This document shows, piece by piece, positions 1 to 5,363 of a stretch of DNA of 7,480 nucleotides. Every line of letters starts with the position of its first letter. Positions within the stretch are counted from its first letter, which is position 1. Source of the DNA: Candidatus Zymogenus sp. (GTDB taxonomy: Bacteria; Desulfobacterota; Zymogenia; Zymogenales; Zymogenaceae); the NCBI GenBank assembly GCA_030613285.1, contig JAUWME010000098.1, positions 1 to 7,480 on the forward strand. Reading direction: 5' to 3'. A program made the translations under genes and the position numbers. The notes beneath the pieces were generated by a model. That model searched no databases, was not told the DNA's origin, and worked only from the letters and a program-made list of their open reading frames with translations.

Positions 1-631
1 CCACATCCACACCTACCTTATATTTAAGGCGAAACTCAACCCCCATTTTTTTGATGTTACTAATCGTCTCATCCACCACAACACCCGGAAGTCTGTAATC
101 AGGAATCGCATGGCGAATAATTCCACCGGGAACATCCTCCCCCTCAAAGATGGTGACCCTGTGCCCCAATAGTGTCAGGAAATACGCCGCAGAAAGCCCC
201 GCAGGACCACTGCCGACAATCCCGACACTTTTGTTTGTATCGCCCCTTTTTGGGACGGGCAGGGGAGACTTTAAAAAATCGTCGCCGAGTCTTCTCTCAA
301 TATCCCGAATGCCTACCTCCTCGTCGTAATCGCCCCTGTTGCATTCCAACGCGCAAAATGCGGGGCAGACCCTGCCCAAAATTTGCGGGAATGGGTTTTC
401 CCACATGAAGGTCTCCCACGCCATTTTTGTTTCCCCCTCTTTTACAAGGTGCATGATGCGGGGGATGCTGTTTTTTAGGGGGCAGGCGGTGGTACCCGGG
501 GCGGGACGTTCACTAAAGCGGGGGGCCGCAAACCGCCATGTTCCCGTTTCATTCCAGAGCATCCCGCCCCATGAGGCAGGGACTTCTGGAAAGTCATTGA
601 TGGATGGAATATTTATTTTTGTTTTTTTCAT
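1..631 (-). CDS. GltD-like NAD(P)/FAD oxidoreductase with PorD-like N-terminus (3' end outside window)
   Basis: Partial gene: 210 codons from an ATG at 631-629 run open to the window edge. Residues 20-37 (WGG...TGTWR...P) resemble the start of PorD, the delta subunit of pyruvate:ferredoxin oxidoreductase. Residues 46-115 match the N-terminal helical Fe-S domain of glutamate synthase small subunit and dihydropyrimidine dehydrogenase (CPLKNSIP at 50-57, GRVCPAFCALEC at 86-97). Residues 137-163 form an FAD-binding Rossmann start (GIVGSGPAG, then IFEGE), followed by PGGIIRHAIPDYRLP at 168-182, as in GltD. Only C50, C90, C93 and C97 remain, enough for one 4Fe-4S cluster; the C-x2-C-x4-C that normally precedes C50 is missing. 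It lies 73 nt downstream of the gamma subunit gene, so it probably moves electrons between NAD(P)H and that complex or ferredoxin. An in-frame TGA lies a few codons upstream, and no clear Shine-Dalgarno sequence precedes the ATG. The family is firm; the partner is inferred. Confidence 0.87.
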   Translation of the reverse strand, partial: MKKTKINIPSINDFPEVPASWGGMLWNETGTWRFAAPRFSERPAPGTTACPLKNSIPRIMHLVKEGETKMAWETFMWENPFPQILGRVCPAFCALECNRGDYDEEVGIRDIERRLGDDFLKSPLPVPKRGDTNKSVGIVGSGPAGLSAAYFLTLLGHRVTIFEGEDVPGGIIRHAIPDYRLPGVVVDETISNIKKMGVEFRLKYKVGVDV

Positions 632-704
632 TTGTGTTTTTTGATTATAGTTTTTTCAACATTCTTTTTTCTTCTCAAGAGGCTGCTTATTTAACAAAAT
701 GATA

Positions 705-1271
705 TCAGAAGACAACACTTTCAAATGCCTCCTTTGCGCATTGGCGATTGGCGTCGCCTCTCTTTGGGATGGTTTCCCCGATGGCGTTCCCAAGGCTTTC
801 TAATGATACAATCTCTGTCATCTTTATAACGGCGCCTAAAATTGTGGTGTTGATAATTGGCAGGAGCTTTGAGCCGAGACCGTTTTTTAGGGCAATACCT
901 GTGGCATCGATAGTCCCGATGACTATCCCCGCATTACTATTGATATTGCCAATCTCGCCCAATTTGTCGGGGCTGTCTGTCGTGTTAATTAGTAACCCGC
1001 CCTTCGGTTTTAGGCCAGCCAATGTTGTTTCAATCTTCAGCAGGGATTTATCCAAGACGACGATGAAGTCCGGCTCGTAGATGGCGTGGCGCAGGCCGAT
1101 CTTTTTATTGTCGATTCTCAAAAATGCCGCAACAGGTGCGCCCCTCCTTTCCAGCCCAAACGATGGAAAGGACTGGGGTTCATTGCCCTCTTTAAACGCT
1201 GCCAATGCGAGGATTTCAGAGGCCATCACCGCCCCTTGCCCGCCCCTGCCGTGGAATCTAATCTCAAACAT
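705..1271 (-). CDS. porG: Pyruvate/2-oxoacid:ferredoxin oxidoreductase gamma subunit
   Basis: This 188-residue protein has the normal length for a stand-alone gamma subunit. The diagnostic start is present: RFHGRGGQGAV at residues 5-15, then QSFPSFGLERRGAPV around 33-47 and an F-x-RI segment. The gamma domain is part of the cytoplasmic enzyme that oxidatively decarboxylates a 2-oxoacid plus CoA to acyl-CoA and CO2, reducing ferredoxin; in some anaerobes it also runs in reverse. Gamma alone does not bind thiamine diphosphate or fix substrate choice, so pyruvate, 2-oxoisovalerate, 2-oxoglutarate and indolepyruvate all remain possible; the closest resemblance by eye is to the pyruvate/oxoisovalerate type. 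The downstream gene on the same strand is a PorD/GltD-like protein, and alpha and beta subunits are expected beyond the window edge. The start ATG is preceded by only a weak AAAGG about 14 nt away, inside a short tandem repeat. The symbol is given by family, not by proven substrate. Confidence 0.92.
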   Translation of the reverse strand: MFEIRFHGRGGQGAVMASEILALAAFKEGNEPQSFPSFGLERRGAPVAAFLRIDNKKIGLRHAIYEPDFIVVLDKSLLKIETTLAGLKPKGGLLINTTDSPDKLGEIGNINSNAGIVIGTIDATGIALKNGLGSKLLPIINTTILGAVIKMTEIVSLESLGNAIGETIPKRGDANRQCAKEAFESVVF

Positions 1272-1276
1272 GGTTT

Positions 1277-1319
1277 GCTTCTACCTTTTAGCTTCTAACT
1301 TTTTACTTCTACTTTTTAA
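1277..1319. repeat. Short tandem repeat, three imperfect 14-15 nt units
   Basis: On the plus strand the units are GCTTCTACCTTTTA (1277-1290), GCTTCTAACTTTTTA (1291-1305) and CTTCTACTTTTTAA (1306-1319). They lie immediately upstream of the gamma subunit start (minus strand), so its weak ribosome-binding site (AAAAGGTAG) is part of one unit. This could be slippage-generated sequence that tunes translation, or neutral. Confidence 0.6.
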
Positions 1320-1354
1320 ATATTGCTACGTGTTTGACTCTTTAAGATAACCAA

Positions 1355-2809
1355 TTATTTGTATTTGTCGCCAACACCCTTTGTTTTGTAGATGTCGAGG
1401 TTTGCTTTATAATCTTTGGTAAAGCCCTTGCCGAGGTAGGGGTCGTTTGTTTTTGTCATGTGCGCTTCAAGGAGGTCTCTCATCTCATCAAGTTTTGCCT
1501 TATAATCTGAATTCTCGGCAAGGTTTACCTGCTCGTTGGGGTCATTTTTTAGATCGTAAAGTTCCTCCGGCACCCTGGGGCTCTTCCACGGCTGGTTCGG
1601 GAGTTCACACAATCGGTGCGCCCACTCCATGTGGTTGTTTTGGTCAAGCCCCTTGGCGATGTCAGAATAGTTTTTAATATATTTCCAATCCTTCGTCCTT
1701 GCGGCCCTTGTCGGGAGATAGAAGACATGATCTGTCATCTCCATAAAGACGGCCTCATGGATGTCTCCGGTGCTTTCTCCATCAATAATTGGAAGGAGGG
1801 ATTTCCCCTCAACCGCCGCAGGGATCTCAAATCCGCACGCAAGGGCGATGGTCGGCATGATGTCGATGGTGTTGGCCAAACCATCGTAGGAAGTACCCGG
1901 CCTTATAACTCCCGGCCATCGGAAAATCATGGGTGTCCCTGTCCCTCGATCGTAAAGGGTCATCTTGTTTCCGGGAAATGGGGGGCCGTTGTCGCTTACG
2001 AAGACGACAAGGGTGTTCTCGGCAATACCATATTCATCCAGTTTGTTCAAGACATCGCCAATCATCTTGTCCATCTTCATCGTCTGGCTGTAAAATTTTG
2101 CCACCTCAAGTCGTATCTCCTCCCAGTCGGGTAATGTCCAATATTCTGGGACGTGGACATCTTCGGGGTTTACAGGAAAATCCTCATCAAAATAGAACTC
2201 ACCGTCATCTTTTCTGTGGCAATTCATGTAGTTCAGCTCAAGATAGAAACGGTTTTCTTTATTGTCATCGATAAATTCGAGGGCCTTATTAGAATTCTCG
2301 ATCCAAAAATCCTTCGGGAGCATCCCAGAGAGCCTTTCCCGATAGCCGTACCAGCTGGTGGGGAGATAGGGGGAGACGTGCCACTTTCCCTCCAAGGCGG
2401 TGTTGTAGCCGTTGTCTGAGAGGATGGACGGAAGCGTTGTGTAAAAGGGCATCAAAGATTTTGATTTTTTGATATGCGTCAGCGCCGTAACGCCGTTTGT
2501 GTGGGGGTATTGCCCGGTGATGAAGCTTGCTCTACTTGGGGCGCAACTGGAAGAGACCACAAAGGCGTTGGTAAATTTCATTCCCTCTCTTGCCAAGCGG
2601 TCAATGTTTGGCGTCTTGATTTTTGTATTGCCATAACACCCAAGGTCCTTCCACCCCAGGTCATCGGCAGTAATTAATATGACATTAGGCCTGTTGGGGT
2701 CTTTGGATATCATCCCCTTGCCGCAGCCGGGAAGAGAAAGGGTTGCAGCTCCCAAAGCTGTGGAGGCCCCGGTAAGGGCCGCAACCTTAAGGAAATCTCG
2801 TCTTTGCAT
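1355..2809 (-). CDS. Sulfamidase-like sulfatase, predicted Tat-exported lipoprotein
   Basis: This 484-residue protein is in the alkaline phosphatase/sulfatase superfamily. Residues 1-29 form a twin-arginine signal (RRDFLK at 3-8), then an Ala/Thr/Leu-rich stretch ending in LPGC with a candidate lipidated C29. The mature enzyme shows the metal-binding pair D49-D50 (ITADD), the active-site signature C89-A-P-S-R, whose cysteine is normally converted to formylglycine, K142-W-H144, and SDNG at 272-275. Several stretches recall heparan N-sulfatase (SGSH): SSCAPSRASFITG, the HR at 198-199 matching its DPHR, and SDNGPPFP followed by TLYDRGTGTP. The C-terminus YDLKNDPNEQVNLA (418-431) is the usual sulfatase tail. 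It probably hydrolyses sulfate or sulfamate groups of glycans outside the cytoplasmic membrane; the substrate is inferred. The maturase is not encoded here. The start is supported by the signal peptide, an AAGG 9 nt upstream and a good promoter at 2861-2889. Confidence 0.93.
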   Translation of the reverse strand: MQRRDFLKVAALTGASTALGAATLSLPGCGKGMISKDPNRPNVILITADDLGWKDLGCYGNTKIKTPNIDRLAREGMKFTNAFVVSSSCAPSRASFITGQYPHTNGVTALTHIKKSKSLMPFYTTLPSILSDNGYNTALEGKWHVSPYLPTSWYGYRERLSGMLPKDFWIENSNKALEFIDDNKENRFYLELNYMNCHRKDDGEFYFDEDFPVNPEDVHVPEYWTLPDWEEIRLEVAKFYSQTMKMDKMIGDVLNKLDEYGIAENTLVVFVSDNGPPFPGNKMTLYDRGTGTPMIFRWPGVIRPGTSYDGLANTIDIMPTIALACGFEIPAAVEGKSLLPIIDGESTGDIHEAVFMEMTDHVFYLPTRAARTKDWKYIKNYSDIAKGLDQNNHMEWAHRLCELPNQPWKSPRVPEELYDLKNDPNEQVNLAENSDYKAKLDEMRDLLEAHMTKTNDPYLGKGFTKDYKANLDIYKTKGVGDKYK

Positions 2810-2860
2810 TGTCGTTGACCTTATATAAACACTTTTTCGTACATTCCAGATAGTATCAAT

Positions 2861-2889
2861 ATTATATTAATATCACATTTTTCAGTCAA
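2861..2889 (-). promoter_or_regulatory. Sigma70-type promoter of the sulfatase gene
   Basis: Read on the minus strand, TTGACT (2889-2884) is followed by a 17-nt spacer and a perfect TATAAT (2866-2861). Transcription would begin near 2854, giving a leader of about 45 nt before the sulfatase ATG. This is the best promoter match I found in the window. The downstream genes at 1271-705 and 631-1 could be reached by read-through. Confidence 0.7.
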
Positions 2890-2924
2890 AATACAAGCCT
2901 TCACTGCTATCTCAAATTTTTTTT

Positions 2925-2953
2925 TTGACTTATTCGACGTTTCTTGATAGTTT
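2925..2953 (+). promoter_or_regulatory. Weak candidate rightward promoter for the acyltransferase cluster
   Basis: TTGACT (2925-2930) is followed by 17 nt and TAGTTT (2948-2953), which matches only three of six -10 positions. If used, it would give a leader of about 270 nt running through the palindromic repeats before the ATG at 3230. It is back-to-back with the sulfatase promoter. Confidence 0.25.
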
Positions 2954-2993
2954 AATCTTGTACGTTTTCAACCAAGTGAAAGGGGCATTAAAT

Positions 2994-3027
2994 GTCATTT
3001 CCGTAGAAAACGGAAATCCAGAATGAC
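2994..3027 (+). repeat. Palindromic intergenic repeat, copy 1
   Basis: GTCATTTCCG opens a perfect 8-bp stem ATTTCCGT (2997-3004) / ACGGAAAT (3010-3017) with a 5-nt loop, then CCA. A second outer match, GTCATT (2994-2999) with AATGAC (3022-3027), extends the inverted symmetry. It is a diverged member of the GTCATTCCCG repeat seen at 3036. Confidence 0.75.
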
Positions 3028-3035
3028 CTTTATTT

Positions 3036-3061
3036 GTCATTCCCGCGAAAGCGGGAATCCA
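3036..3061 (+). repeat. Palindromic intergenic repeat, copy 2 (consensus form)
   Basis: GTCATTCCCGCGAAAGCGGG followed by AATCCA forms a perfect 8-bp stem, ATTCCCGC (3039-3046) / GCGGGAAT (3051-3058), closed by a GAAA tetraloop. The same sequence type is scattered between genes in many Gram-negative genomes (known from memory, not searched). It lacks a T-tract, so it is not a typical intrinsic terminator. Confidence 0.85.
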
Positions 3062-3112
3062 GGCTAATATAAAATCATAATGTTATTTTCTTGGAAAACT
3101 GGATTATTATTC

Positions 3113-3140
3113 TGGATTCCCAGTCAAGCTGGGAATGACA
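3113..3140 (-). repeat. Palindromic intergenic repeat, copy 3 (inverted)
   Basis: This is the same element in the opposite orientation: TGGATTCCCAG, a 5-nt loop, then CTGGGAATGACA. The stem ATTCCCAG (3116-3123) / CTGGGAAT (3129-3136) is perfect but differs in base sequence from copy 2 at the tip, showing compensatory change that keeps the pairing. Confidence 0.8.
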
Positions 3141-3148
3141 GAACAGAA

Positions 3149-3177
3149 TGGATTCCTTTGTCTTGCTGGGCATGACA
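3149..3177 (-). repeat. Palindromic intergenic repeat, copy 4 (degenerate)
   Basis: TGGATTCC at the start and GCTGGGCATGACA at the end match copy 3 in the same orientation, but the left arm of the stem (CTTTGTCTT) no longer pairs well. It is a decayed copy ending about 50 nt before the ATG at 3230. Confidence 0.6.
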
Positions 3178-3229
3178 AAATAGAAAGGGAATTTGTAAAA
3201 AATAAGATACTTTTGTAATAGGAGAAAAT

Positions 3230-4123
3230 ATGAGAAAAGGTTGGCCCGAGGCACTGGTCTTTATCTTCGTGTTGGAGGTGATGCCGATTCTACCCCTCTG
3301 GATGATTCGGTTTTTTGCCTCTATCATATTTCTGATAACATACCCGTTTATAGTCATCTTTGGCCTTGAGAGGAGGTTCAAGAGGAACATCAACGCTGCC
3401 TTTGGTGGTGAACGCTCAAAAAATGAAGTAGCCGCCATCGCCCGGGAGGCGATACATATCCAGATTGTTGGAATCATGGAGGGAACCTACTATGTTAGCC
3501 CTAAAAGGAGGAAAGAGCTCCTTGAAAATGTCAGGGTGGTGGGCCTTGAAAAGGTGAATAAAGCAAAGGGCGATGGAATGGGGGCGATCGGCTTTACCGC
3601 CCACCTCGGCAACTTCCAGCTGATGGGGGCGCGTCTGTGTGCGGAGAAGGAGATCAACTCCTGGATTCTGATAAAGGATCTGAAGGCCAAGGCTCTAAAC
3701 GATACGTGGTACCGCTACATGAAAAAGATCAATATCAATAAGTTAAACTTCACAGACAGAACCGATGTGGAAAAGATGATTGTTAAAGCCCTTAACGAAT
3801 CTGCATTAATAATGATGGTTGCCGATGAGCATAAACGACGGGGCGTCAAAGCGGAGTTCTTTGGCAAAGAGACCAGAATGGCGGCGGGGCCGGCTGTTAT
3901 TTCCATAAAGACTGGGGCGAAGATGCTCCCGATGTTTATCATCAGGGAAAAAAAGAGCAGATATACCCTTTACATCGAAGACCCCATCGATTTTACCCCC
4001 ACTGGTGATAAGGAAAAGGATGTAAAAGACCTAACCCAGTTGAGAACCCAGGCACTGGAAAAATATGTGAGAAAATACCCCGGCCAGTGGCTCTGGCTCC
4101 ATTCCCACTGGCGGAGAGGATGA
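3230..4123 (+). CDS. LpxL/HtrB-family acyltransferase, paralogue A
   Basis: This 297-residue protein is close in length to E. coli LpxL (about 306). Residues 8-45 are hydrophobic and should anchor it to the inner membrane, with the active site on the cytoplasmic side. The catalytic block is AHLGNFQLM at 124-132: H125 is present, but the acidic residue expected five positions on (H-x4-D/E) is Q130. The later blocks VADEHKRRG (197-205), FFG (210-212), AAGPA (218-222) and YPGQWLWLHSHW (283-294) are typical of the family. The family adds secondary acyl chains to lipid A or acylates other lipids from acyl-ACP or acyl-CoA. AGGAG at 3220-3224, 5 nt from the ATG, supports the start. A related gene follows after 178 nt. 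By eye, roughly half the residues match that paralogue in the C-terminal two thirds. The substrate is unknown; lipid A, ornithine lipid or another membrane lipid are all possible. Confidence 0.88.
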   Translation: MRKGWPEALVFIFVLEVMPILPLWMIRFFASIIFLITYPFIVIFGLERRFKRNINAAFGGERSKNEVAAIAREAIHIQIVGIMEGTYYVSPKRRKELLENVRVVGLEKVNKAKGDGMGAIGFTAHLGNFQLMGARLCAEKEINSWILIKDLKAKALNDTWYRYMKKININKLNFTDRTDVEKMIVKALNESALIMMVADEHKRRGVKAEFFGKETRMAAGPAVISIKTGAKMLPMFIIREKKSRYTLYIEDPIDFTPTGDKEKDVKDLTQLRTQALEKYVRKYPGQWLWLHSHWRRG

Positions 4124-4221
4124 GACCTGATGGCAAAATGCCCTAAACCCGTGCCGTTGTTGAGGAGAATAATTAAATAGGGACAAGAGGAGTAGAGAGG
4201 AACTGATACAGAGATGTTTGT

Positions 4222-4250
4222 TTGATTTTTTTCTGAAATGCTGGTAGTAT
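4222..4250 (+). promoter_or_regulatory. Candidate promoter for acyltransferase paralogue B
   Basis: TTGATT (4222-4227), a 17-nt spacer and TAGTAT (4245-4250), with an extended -10 TGG just before it. Each hexamer matches four of six consensus positions. A start near 4257 would give a 45-nt leader before the ATG at 4302. It suggests that paralogue B can be expressed apart from paralogue A. Confidence 0.4.
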
Positions 4251-4301
4251 CTTGAAGATAGATCTAATGACAAAATAGTAGTAAGGAATTATTAGACCGT
4301 T

Positions 4302-5285
4302 ATGAATCAAGCTAATAAAAAACTACCCACAACCGAAAATAAAAAAAAGAAGGGAGGCTTAATTAATAAGGTGATAGATAAACTTATTATTGCGATTCTC
4401 AGCCTGTTTGTCTCATCACTTCCTTATATTCCGCTTCCAATTTTGAGGTTGTTTTCAGTAATCCTGTTTATCATTTTGTATCCCACTGTTGCCACAGTAA
4501 TCGGGATGAAAAAAAGGTTCGTCAAAAACATTATGATGACCTACAAGGATTCAATCGACCAAAGAGAAGCGCGGCGAATTGCAAGGCGATCAATCTATAA
4601 TCTTCTCATCGGCATTTTAGAGCTCGGTTACTATCACCACCGCAGAAACAGAGAAAAGCTCCTAAAAAACCTGACGATTGAGGGTCATGAAAATCTCTTG
4701 AAAGCCAGGCAAGGAGGTAAGGGTGCCGTTGGTGTCGGCGCTCACCTCGGTAATTTCCAGCTTATGGTGATAAGGCTTGACAGAGATGAGATAAATTCGT
4801 CGTTTCTGTTTAAGGAGCCAAAACCCACAAATCTTGCCTACGTGATAAGAAAATATATGGATATTATTGATCTTAAAAGGATCTATATTAGCAACCGAGA
4901 GGAAACTGCAAAGGAGACTATTGAGGAATTAAACAAATCCGGTTTTGTTGTTTTAATTGCCGATGAATTTAAGCGGAGGGGGGTTGAGGTGAATTTCTTC
5001 GATCAACCAACATTGATGGCAGCCGGGCCCGCCGATTTTGCCTTAAAGACCGGTACAATGATTGTGCCGGTATTCAGCATAAGAGAAAAAAAGAGTTGCT
5101 ACAGGATCATCATTGATAAACCCATTGAATACACAATAACGGGAGATGCAGAAAAGGACATCAAAGTCTTAACCCAAATGCGAACCGATGTATTGGAGAA
5201 ATACGTTAGAAAATATCCCGACCAATGGCTCTGGATTCATTCCCGCTGGAAGAAGAAAAATATAGATTACAAAAAAAGTTCTTGA
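4302..5285 (+). CDS. LpxL/HtrB-family acyltransferase, paralogue B
   Basis: This 327-residue protein belongs to the same family as the gene at 3230, with an additional Lys-rich, probably disordered N-terminus (residues 1-25, including KKKK at 14-17) before a hydrophobic anchor at 27-67. The catalytic block is AHLGNFQLM at 147-155, again with His (H148) but Gln (Q153) where the family has Asp or Glu. Other conserved blocks are IADEFKRRG (219-227), MAAGPA (239-244), IREKKSCY (260-267) and KYPDQWLWIHSRW (304-316). An in-frame TAG sits three codons upstream of the ATG, so no longer start is possible. The best Shine-Dalgarno match, AAGGA at 4283-4287, is far away (14 nt), so translation may be weak. 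The gene looks more AT-rich than paralogue A, which fits an old duplication or a different origin. It precedes the PlsC-like array by 78 nt. The acyl acceptor cannot be read from the sequence. Confidence 0.88.
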   Translation: MNQANKKLPTTENKKKKGGLINKVIDKLIIAILSLFVSSLPYIPLPILRLFSVILFIILYPTVATVIGMKKRFVKNIMMTYKDSIDQREARRIARRSIYNLLIGILELGYYHHRRNREKLLKNLTIEGHENLLKARQGGKGAVGVGAHLGNFQLMVIRLDRDEINSSFLFKEPKPTNLAYVIRKYMDIIDLKRIYISNREETAKETIEELNKSGFVVLIADEFKRRGVEVNFFDQPTLMAAGPADFALKTGTMIVPVFSIREKKSCYRIIIDKPIEYTITGDAEKDIKVLTQMRTDVLEKYVRKYPDQWLWIHSRWKKKNIDYKKSS

Positions 5286-5293
5286 GATTTATA

Positions 5294-5322
5294 TTGCATT
5301 GAAGGTTAATTGTTGGTATATT
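5294..5322 (+). promoter_or_regulatory. Candidate promoter for the PlsC-like array
   Basis: TTGCAT (5294-5299), a 17-nt spacer and TATATT (5317-5322). The -10 matches five of six positions but the -35 only three. Transcription would begin near 5329 and leave a leader of about 35 nt before the ATG at 5364. The array could also be read through from the gene upstream. Confidence 0.35.
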
Positions 5323-5352
5323 TTACTGCTAATTATGTAATTGTAAAAAGTC

Positions 5353-5357
5353 AGGAG
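5353..5357 (+). promoter_or_regulatory. Ribosome-binding site that fixes the start of array copy 1
   Basis: AGGAG lies 6 nt before the ATG at 5364. It supports that ATG over an in-frame TTG at 5310, which would add 18 residues not found in copy 2. The proteins then align from residue 1 (MRIDIDHLNKINLKTFSWGQ against MKIDIDYINKINLKTFSWGQ). Confidence 0.8.
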
Positions 5358-5363
5358 AAAAAG

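Larger units (their letters stand above)
2810..3229. other. 420-nt divergent intergenic region
   Basis: This gap separates the leftward sulfatase from the rightward acyltransferase genes. The left part (2820-2960) is AT-rich, holds the sulfatase promoter and may hold a rightward one. The right part (2994-3177) is filled by four palindromic repeat copies, with an AT-rich stretch of about 50 nt between the second and third. No convincing coding sequence was found; the only longer open frame over this region runs antisense into the acyltransferase gene and lacks family features. Confidence 0.75.

Noticed and set aside
172..644. Plus-strand open frames over the first 640 nt
   Set aside because: The minus strand encodes a clear GltD-like protein continuously from 631 to the window edge; the plus-strand frames are its shadows.
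748..1350. Two plus-strand open frames (748-1080 and 1081-1350)
   Set aside because: Both run antisense through the oxidoreductase gamma gene and have low-complexity composition without family features.
1616..2134. Open frame of 172 codons on the plus strand
   Set aside because: It lies wholly antisense to the sulfatase, whose motifs are unmistakable; the antisense product shows no recognisable motif.
3036..3061. Intrinsic terminator
   Set aside because: The hairpin is strong but neither strand has a T-tract directly after it, and it lies between divergent genes where no transcript needs to end.
2994..3177. CRISPR array
   Set aside because: Repeats are themselves palindromic, occur in both orientations, vary in sequence and have irregular spacing; there are no cas genes nearby.
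3193..3219. Promoter TTGTAA...TGTAAT just before the ATG at 3230
   Set aside because: The spacer is only 15 nt and the -10 abuts the ribosome-binding site, which would leave the transcript without it.
3124..3477. Minus-strand open frame of 117 codons spanning the repeats and the start of the acyltransferase
   Set aside because: It is antisense to the N-terminus of the LpxL-like gene and runs through the palindromic repeats; no motif supports it.
5310..5363. Longer start for array copy 1 at an in-frame TTG (18 extra residues)
   Set aside because: The extra residues have no counterpart in copy 2, no ribosome-binding site is evident for the TTG, and AGGAG sits 6 nt before the ATG at 5364. The stretch also overlaps a candidate promoter.
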